Source of the DNA: Planctomycetota bacterium
GTDB lineage: Bacteria; Planctomycetota; Phycisphaerae; Sedimentisphaerales; Anaerohalosphaeraceae
Length of the DNA stretch: 10,035 bases
Direction of reading: 5' to 3'
Assembly (NCBI GenBank): GCA_019456245.1
Contig: VRUF01000010.1
Location: 385 to 10,419, forward strand
Part shown: positions 6,125 to 10,035 of the stretch, piece by piece
Layout of the letters: the number at the start of each line of letters is the position of its first letter
Position numbering within the stretch: the stretch's first letter is position 1
Position numbers and translations under genes: made by a program
Notes under the pieces: generated by a model
Told to the model about the DNA's origin: nothing
Databases searched by the model: none
Seen by the model: the letters and a program-made list of their open reading frames with translations, nothing else

Positions 6125-7486
6125 CTACGTACTGTCCATCTTCTTGACTAGCCGATGATGCACATCAATCAATATGATGACTGCTATGAATAGGAGATTG
6201 GTGAAGTAAATCGTCAGAAAGAGTGATTCCGTGGCAGTGAGAAAGATCAACAGAATAAATATCGTGAACAGAATTTGGCTTCCGCTGCTGACGGTATCTC
6301 TCAGGTAGGAGTATCGGATTTTATAAAGTGTGTTGTATATGAGAGAGGCATTGATAACAGCCCCCAAAACGCCTGTCTGGATTAGCAACTGCAGAAGGCT
6401 GTTATGCGCATGTCCATATGGTCCCATGTCCCAGTATTCTTCCAGATTTCCCACTCCCAGTAGATAATCGGCATTCCACTCAAAGCCGAGAAGATGGTTG
6501 AAGGCGAAGGCCCAATTGACAATCCGACCGGTGGCGCTAGTAATATTTTCTACACCAGTTCTTGTAACCAGTGCCTGCACAACCGGCGACTGTATCACCG
6601 GCAGCATGAAGGTAGCAATAAAAGTCCACGCCAGCGGCAGAAGGACGAACAGGGGTATCAGGTAAATCAATTTCGATTTGAGCAAAAAGGGGAGAATGAG
6701 TGCAACACAGAGGGCTAAAAACAGGGCGAATATCGGTCCTCGTTTGTTAATCAGAAAGATCTCCATGAGGCCAATCAGCAATATCATCAGGCTGGCGCCA
6801 GTGGGCAGGTAGAAAATGTTGATTTTGGGATTATATCGATGGTAGCCCCACCTCCCTAACAATATTGTCAGGCTAAGCACCACAACTATCGCTGACCACA
6901 AGGGTGGCTCAATGCTTGTGGTAATAAACGGGACGTGCAATCCGTCGGCACCTTCTAGGTTGTAATGTCCCCCGATTGAAAAGTTGCCAAGAAGATTCAT
7001 GGGAATCAGGGCCACGACCATAAAGGTCAGTAAAAATCCCATCGTCAGGTAATAGAGAAGACGATTGAACTCATCGTATGTCCTGACTGTAGCGCCGTGT
7101 ACCGCCCAAAAAAGGATATGGATAAGAAGTCCAAGCAGTACAATGACCGTCATAACGGATGTGATTCCAGCCATGATCAGACCGCGTACATGGAGCAGGG
7201 CCATAACAAATAATGCCAGGTAAAACAGTTTATTGCGTCGGGAGCCAATCCCCGTCTTGACAATAAATCGCATTTTTTTGAGCAGAAAGTAAACTCCCGG
7301 CATCAATCCCAATATTCGGAACGAATAGATGCCTGTGCGTATGGATAGTTCTGTTCCGATATAATAGGCAATGAAGAATAGGAATATGTAACCGTACGGT
7401 ACCTGCTTATTGACCTTGTCCCATTTCAAGCGGACCAGCGCGTTGCCCGTCGATCTTGATTGTGGACTGATTATCTGGCCGTCCAT
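6125..7486 (-). CDS. O-antigen ligase/polymerase family membrane protein (WaaL/Wzy-like)
   Basis: A 453-residue polytopic inner-membrane protein. Roughly ten hydrophobic segments are visible, among them YGYIFLFFIAYYIG (31-44), a cluster between 88 and 165, and further helices near 198-210, 230-246, 251-268, 273-296, 404-417 and 422-440. A periplasmic loop lies between about 297 and 375 and ends in GHAHNSLLQLLIQTGVLG (358-375), the HNxxL...xGxxG motif of the Wzy_C/O-antigen ligase superfamily. NKRGP (247-251) supplies a conserved-type arginine. Such proteins polymerise undecaprenyl-linked repeat units or transfer the chain to lipid A-core or another acceptor; the sequence alone does not separate the two roles. 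The ATG at 7486 has no strong ribosome-binding site and overlaps the end of the GT2 remnant by 16 bases. The gene appears complete. Confidence 0.85.
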   Translation of the reverse strand: MDGQIISPQSRSTGNALVRLKWDKVNKQVPYGYIFLFFIAYYIGTELSIRTGIYSFRILGLMPGVYFLLKKMRFIVKTGIGSRRNKLFYLALFVMALLHVRGLIMAGITSVMTVIVLLGLLIHILFWAVHGATVRTYDEFNRLLYYLTMGFLLTFMVVALIPMNLLGNFSIGGHYNLEGADGLHVPFITTSIEPPLWSAIVVVLSLTILLGRWGYHRYNPKINIFYLPTGASLMILLIGLMEIFLINKRGPIFALFLALCVALILPFLLKSKLIYLIPLFVLLPLAWTFIATFMLPVIQSPVVQALVTRTGVENITSATGRIVNWAFAFNHLLGFEWNADYLLGVGNLEEYWDMGPYGHAHNSLLQLLIQTGVLGAVINASLIYNTLYKIRYSYLRDTVSSGSQILFTIFILLIFLTATESLFLTIYFTNLLFIAVIILIDVHHRLVKKMDST

Positions 7487-7774
7487 GGGATGCTAATTGT
7501 AAATATATTTCCCGGTTGCGGATTTAACTTGGCCACAACTCGCACGTACAGCGGTATTGGCAATACCAAGCTTAACAAACCAAGCCAGGGGCGATAGTAT
7601 GCCGGGTCACTTTTGAGAGCCAGCCAGTACTGCCGCAGGGCGTTCATCCGCTCACCTGATTTAAATATGACACCGGCCCGTTTTCAATAGAATCTGGAAG
7701 CGATTCTCTCTTCTGTAATACCAATGGATTGGCTCCGGAGCAACGATCAGGTAGATGAGCAACCACGTATCTAT
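7471..7774 (-). pseudogene. C-terminal remnant of a family 2 glycosyltransferase
   Basis: The gap between the methyltransferase and the ligase/polymerase gene is not empty. One frame, starting inside the last codons of the methyltransferase, reads EKIDTWLLIYLIV then PEPIHWYYRRE, like the stretch of GT2 enzymes that precedes a YRRH-type motif. Another frame, from 7683 to a TAA at 7473-7471, reads VIFKSGERMNALRQYWLALK, SDPAYYRPWLGLL and LPIPLYVRVV, a typical GT2 C-terminal tail. Joining them needs a frameshift and passes an in-frame TGA at 7686-7684. The largest ATG-initiated piece is 7471-7647 (58 residues). The catalytic GT-A domain is missing, apparently replaced by the methyltransferase gene at about 7775. 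The assignment is by motif pattern and is reasonably but not fully secure. Confidence 0.5.
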
Positions 7775-8526
7775 CTTTTCCGAAATATGTTAATAAGATC
7801 GACCAGCTTCTGAGTAAATTTCGTTGCCATTGTTCTCAGCGAAAGTCGAGCGAGGGTCGTCTGGTTTATGCATTGGTCTTTCCAACCAATCGTGACATCA
7901 TCCAAAATTTTCTCATAGCAATAGCAATCATACCTGCTGCTATCATACACTCGCTTAATAAGGCGATAGGCGGGCTCCATATTAAGATATTCGGTTAATA
8001 TTTTCACCGCAGTAATTTCAACATTATCTACCAGCAGATAACTGCCAGATCTCAAATATTTGTTAACATAATGCCAATCAACCATTGGAAATGGGAAACT
8101 GTGATTGCCGTCTAATAAAGCCACATCAATATTTTCATCCATCGAAAGTTTCAAGTATGCCAGATCGGATGATTCTTCGATAAAGACGAGATTATCATGA
8201 TTGTACCCTTTACTTTCGAGATATTCACGAATTAGAACGTTTGCAGTATGATCAGGATTGATGCAATAGTGCTTTTTAACTTTTGAGGCAAAAAGTACTG
8301 TGCTCTGCCCACCACCAATTTCGATCGTTACTTGGCCCGGTGAGAGAATTGAATCTAGATAGCGCAAGCTTTTCTCGGGAAGTGCAGCTGAAGTACGCTT
8401 GAGTCCAGAGGTATCCAACGCACTTGCTTCAAACAACAATGCCTCACTGCTGGCAACATCCTTGTTGCCACTTTGAATTTGAAAGGCAGGTTTTTCATCC
8501 AATAAAATATCAATCAATTTGTCCAC
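7771..8526 (-). CDS. Class I SAM-dependent methyltransferase-like protein
   Basis: A 251-residue cytosolic protein with a Rossmann-type methyltransferase core. VTIEIGGGQSTVLFA (66-80) is motif I. IDVALLDGNHSF (133-144) is the motif around strand 4 seen in Methyltransf_24-like proteins, and SYLLVDNVE (162-170) the following strand. The first 60 residues form an N-terminal cap of unknown role. The start is GTG at 8526, supported by GGAGG about eight bases upstream and by an in-frame TAA just before it. Codons are visibly AT-richer than the GT4/epimerase genes. Its 3' end overlaps the GT2 remnant. It could modify a sugar of the surface glycan, but the substrate is not evident and non-methylating relatives of this fold exist. 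Confidence 0.75.
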   Translation of the reverse strand: MDKLIDILLDEKPAFQIQSGNKDVASSEALLFEASALDTSGLKRTSAALPEKSLRYLDSILSPGQVTIEIGGGQSTVLFASKVKKHYCINPDHTANVLIREYLESKGYNHDNLVFIEESSDLAYLKLSMDENIDVALLDGNHSFPFPMVDWHYVNKYLRSGSYLLVDNVEITAVKILTEYLNMEPAYRLIKRVYDSSRYDCYCYEKILDDVTIGWKDQCINQTTLARLSLRTMATKFTQKLVDLINIFRKR

Positions 8527-8585
8527 TGTTTAGCGCCTCCATAAATCACTAGACATCAGGTGTTTCAACATATTGTAAAATACTT

Positions 8586-8605
8586 CCTATTATCAACGTA
8601 ATAGG
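8586..8605. repeat. Short perfect inverted repeat upstream of the methyltransferase
   Basis: CCTATTA and TAATAGG form 7-base arms around a 6-base loop in the 162-base gap between the GT2 gene and the methyltransferase. It lies about 60 bases before the methyltransferase start and could be an operator or part of a weak hairpin. It is AT-rich and lacks a following T-run, so it is not a convincing terminator. The rest of the gap shows nothing recognisable. Confidence 0.25.
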
Positions 8606-8688
8606 TAAATAAGGTGTATGGACATCTGCCTAGTCGACGAACCTAGCCTCAGTAAATCCATAATAAAGCGTCTGAGTATAGGCACTAA

Positions 8689-9576
8689 TCAGTCCTGCCT
8701 CATCTTAGATAACAAATTGCCTACTATATGTAATTTACGTCGCAATGTATCGGGTCCCAGCATCAGGTATATCAGCAACCGTAGATTAGCGAATAAATAA
8801 AATCTACGACTGCCTGAAACACGAATAGGGTTGAGTCCATACTGAGTTGTAAGTCGATTTAGGAGTTTTTGAAACTGGCGCTTTATATCGGCACGATATA
8901 CGGGATCTAAATTCTTCAGAGAGTCGTTAGTCCCATGCTGGCGATAAAATGTCAGGGGGGCATCTAACGTCGCCATTTTGCCATTGCAAACAGCTTCTCG
9001 ACTTAACCTTACATCTGCCCATATTTTTTCCAGGCCATCTTCGGGCAACGGCAATAATCTGGCAAGATAATCTCTACGGAAAGATAGGGAACTGGTTTGA
9101 TAGAACAGTCGGTTAAACCGCCCGGTAAATCGCATAACGCGGAACGGGTCGCTGGACCTGAAAACTTCATTGGTTATCGTGCCTAAAGAATGATCGTTTT
9201 GATCAATGTACTCGGCTTTGTGCTGAACCAAAACCAGGGCTGGATCAGATTGAAAGGTTTTGACCACCTCCGCAACTTTATCTTTTTTAAAGGCATCATC
9301 ACTATCCAACAGGCAAATTATCTCACCCCGGCTCCTCGTGGATGCCTGATAAATAGCATTCGCCTGGTTAAACCCCGGCTCCCGGCCATAATTTGGATTT
9401 GCGATTAAGATGATGCGGTCTGCATAATTTTGAGCGATATCCACAGAGTCATCGGTGGAACCGTCATCATATAAAATGACTTCCACCTCAGGATGAGACT
9501 GAGCAAGCGCGGAATCGAGGCAATAACGCAAATATCTAGCGTAGTTATAATTATTGATCAGAATTGAAACTAGCAT
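8689..9576 (-). CDS. Family 2 glycosyltransferase (GT-A fold)
   Basis: A complete 295-residue inverting-type glycosyltransferase for surface glycan assembly at the cytoplasmic face. MLVSILINNYNYARYL (1-16) is the typical GT2 beginning. DDGSTDDS (37-44) binds the nucleotide, and LLDSDDAF (89-96) holds the DxD metal/donor motif. EKIWADVRLSREAV and LTFYRQHGTNDS toward the C-terminal third match the usual acceptor-side acidic and YRxH motifs. There is no C-terminal membrane anchor of the polyprenyl-GT2 type. The ATG at 9576 is the only standard start before a stop upstream, but lacks a visible ribosome-binding site. A 126-base gap separates it from the DUF115 gene; that gap contains only a 12-codon ATG-initiated frame. 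The family call is secure; donor and acceptor are not determinable. Confidence 0.9.
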   Translation of the reverse strand: MLVSILINNYNYARYLRYCLDSALAQSHPEVEVILYDDGSTDDSVDIAQNYADRIILIANPNYGREPGFNQANAIYQASTRSRGEIICLLDSDDAFKKDKVAEVVKTFQSDPALVLVQHKAEYIDQNDHSLGTITNEVFRSSDPFRVMRFTGRFNRLFYQTSSLSFRRDYLARLLPLPEDGLEKIWADVRLSREAVCNGKMATLDAPLTFYRQHGTNDSLKNLDPVYRADIKRQFQKLLNRLTTQYGLNPIRVSGSRRFYLFANLRLLIYLMLGPDTLRRKLHIVGNLLSKMRQD

Positions 9577-9702
9577 GGTTGTAACATAATGTTTGGTTGG
9601 TCTGTTTCGATGGGGTTCAAAATCGCTACCAGTTAGATCGGAATAATCCTGCGCAACAATCTTCTAAGCAAATTTCACTATCCCACTAATTATTTTATAC
9701 AT

Positions 9703-10035
9703 TTATGAATCGCTGCCGTCAGCTTTGAAGAGGCTTGTGTAGTCACGCCTTTCAAATACTTCCAATTTGCCACCGGCAGTGGCATTTATAACTTTCCTGC
9801 CATCCGCTTCGAAGAATTTACGAGCCTTCCGGTATGCTTTCTCCATGCGATCCAGCATCGGGTCATGCCAGCGTTTGCCCTTGCCGAAGTAATCCTTGCT
9901 GAAATGGTTTACGTCATCGGATGTGGACAGAATTGACAGATCATTGTTATACCTGATGGCCTCTTTTGGGATGGTATAATTATGATCAAAGCCGATCAGG
10001 TATACCGTCTCAAAGCCCATATAATAAGCCAGCTG
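9703..10035 (-). CDS. DUF115/MptE-like protein, C-terminal part (continues beyond window)
   Basis: The C-terminal portion of a second DUF115-like protein, open to the window edge (QLAYYMGF precedes the first in-window residues without a break). It aligns by eye with the member at 3024-3677: QLAYYMGFETVYLIGFDH against QIAYYMGFKEVILIGVDH, DDVNHFSKDYFGKGKRW against NDVNHFSPDYFDKGVVW, and a final RRDYTSLF against KTDYESLF. The two are paralogs sharing a C-terminal layout, so they probably act on related substrates in the same pathway. The N-terminal GNGPSL signature lies outside the window. It ends with TAA 9705-9703 after a short polar tail (KADGSDS). The reaction is unknown. Confidence 0.8.
   Translation of the reverse strand, partial: QLAYYMGFETVYLIGFDHNYTIPKEAIRYNNDLSILSTSDDVNHFSKDYFGKGKRWHDPMLDRMEKAYRKARKFFEADGRKVINATAGGKLEVFERRDYTSLFKADGSDS

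Noticed and set aside
7553..7567. Perfect palindrome GGTATTG-G-CAATACC
   Set aside because: It falls inside the GT2 remnant coding sequence, has only a one-base centre and no T-run, and is probably incidental rather than a terminator or operator.
8679..8700. AGGCA/TGCCT inverted repeat at the end of the GT2 gene as a terminator
   Set aside because: The stem is five bases with a loop of more than ten, overlaps the stop codon and has no downstream T-run.
8618..8800. Plus-strand 60-codon ORF across the 3' end of the GT2 gene
   Set aside because: It mostly overlaps the GT2 coding region in antisense, has no family-like motifs and lacks a ribosome-binding site.
1..10035. Novel defence system, CRISPR array or transposon in the window
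   Set aside because: No repeat-spacer pattern, nuclease, helicase, reverse transcriptase or transposase motifs were seen; the intact genes fit surface-glycan synthesis.

Overview
The window is a segment of a surface-polysaccharide (O-antigen or exopolysaccharide-like) biosynthesis region from a bacterium, probably Gram-negative. Every gene I can support lies on the minus strand, so transcription runs from high to low coordinates. The gene set is glycosyltransferases, sugar-nucleotide epimerases, an O-antigen ligase/polymerase-type membrane protein, two methyltransferases and two DUF115/MptE-like proteins. No rRNA, tRNA, CRISPR array or recognisable transposase is present, and the species cannot be named from this sequence.

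In transcription order: the 3' end of a DUF115-like gene (9703-10035, entering from outside the window); an intact family 2 glycosyltransferase (8689-9576); a class I SAM methyltransferase-like gene (7771-8526); a decayed C-terminal remnant of another family 2 glycosyltransferase (about 7471-7774); a polytopic O-antigen ligase/Wzy-like protein (6125-7486); a short secreted-protein-like ORF (5800-6096); a decayed C-terminal half of a family 4 glycosyltransferase (about 5294-5799); an FkbM-type methyltransferase (4345-5115); a hairpin with the features of an integron attC site covering its stop codon (4279-4350); a C-terminal glycoside-hydrolase-like fragment (3873-about 4284); a DUF115-like gene with no normal start at its apparent N-terminus (3024-3677, open upstream to 3872); the N-terminal half of a GT4 (2425-2976) joined to an epimerase that lacks its nucleotide-binding N-terminus (1571-2428); a full-length GT4 of the WbuB/WcaI type (343-1542); and the start of a GDP-mannose 3,5-epimerase-like gene (7-342), which appears frameshifted just before the window edge.

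The intact parts fit one job. Epimerases make NDP-sugars, GT4 and GT2 enzymes assemble a repeat unit, methyltransferases could modify it, and the ligase/polymerase-like protein would polymerise it or transfer it to its acceptor. The striking feature is how many genes are broken. At least five gene fragments are butted together with in-frame stops, frameshifts or lost termini, interspersed with visibly AT-richer methyltransferase genes. This looks like a recombination-prone, mosaic glycan locus. I see no evidence of a wholly new enzymatic system. The most unusual item is the attC-like site at the end of the FkbM gene, which suggests that a glycan-modifying methyltransferase arrived as an integron-type cassette.
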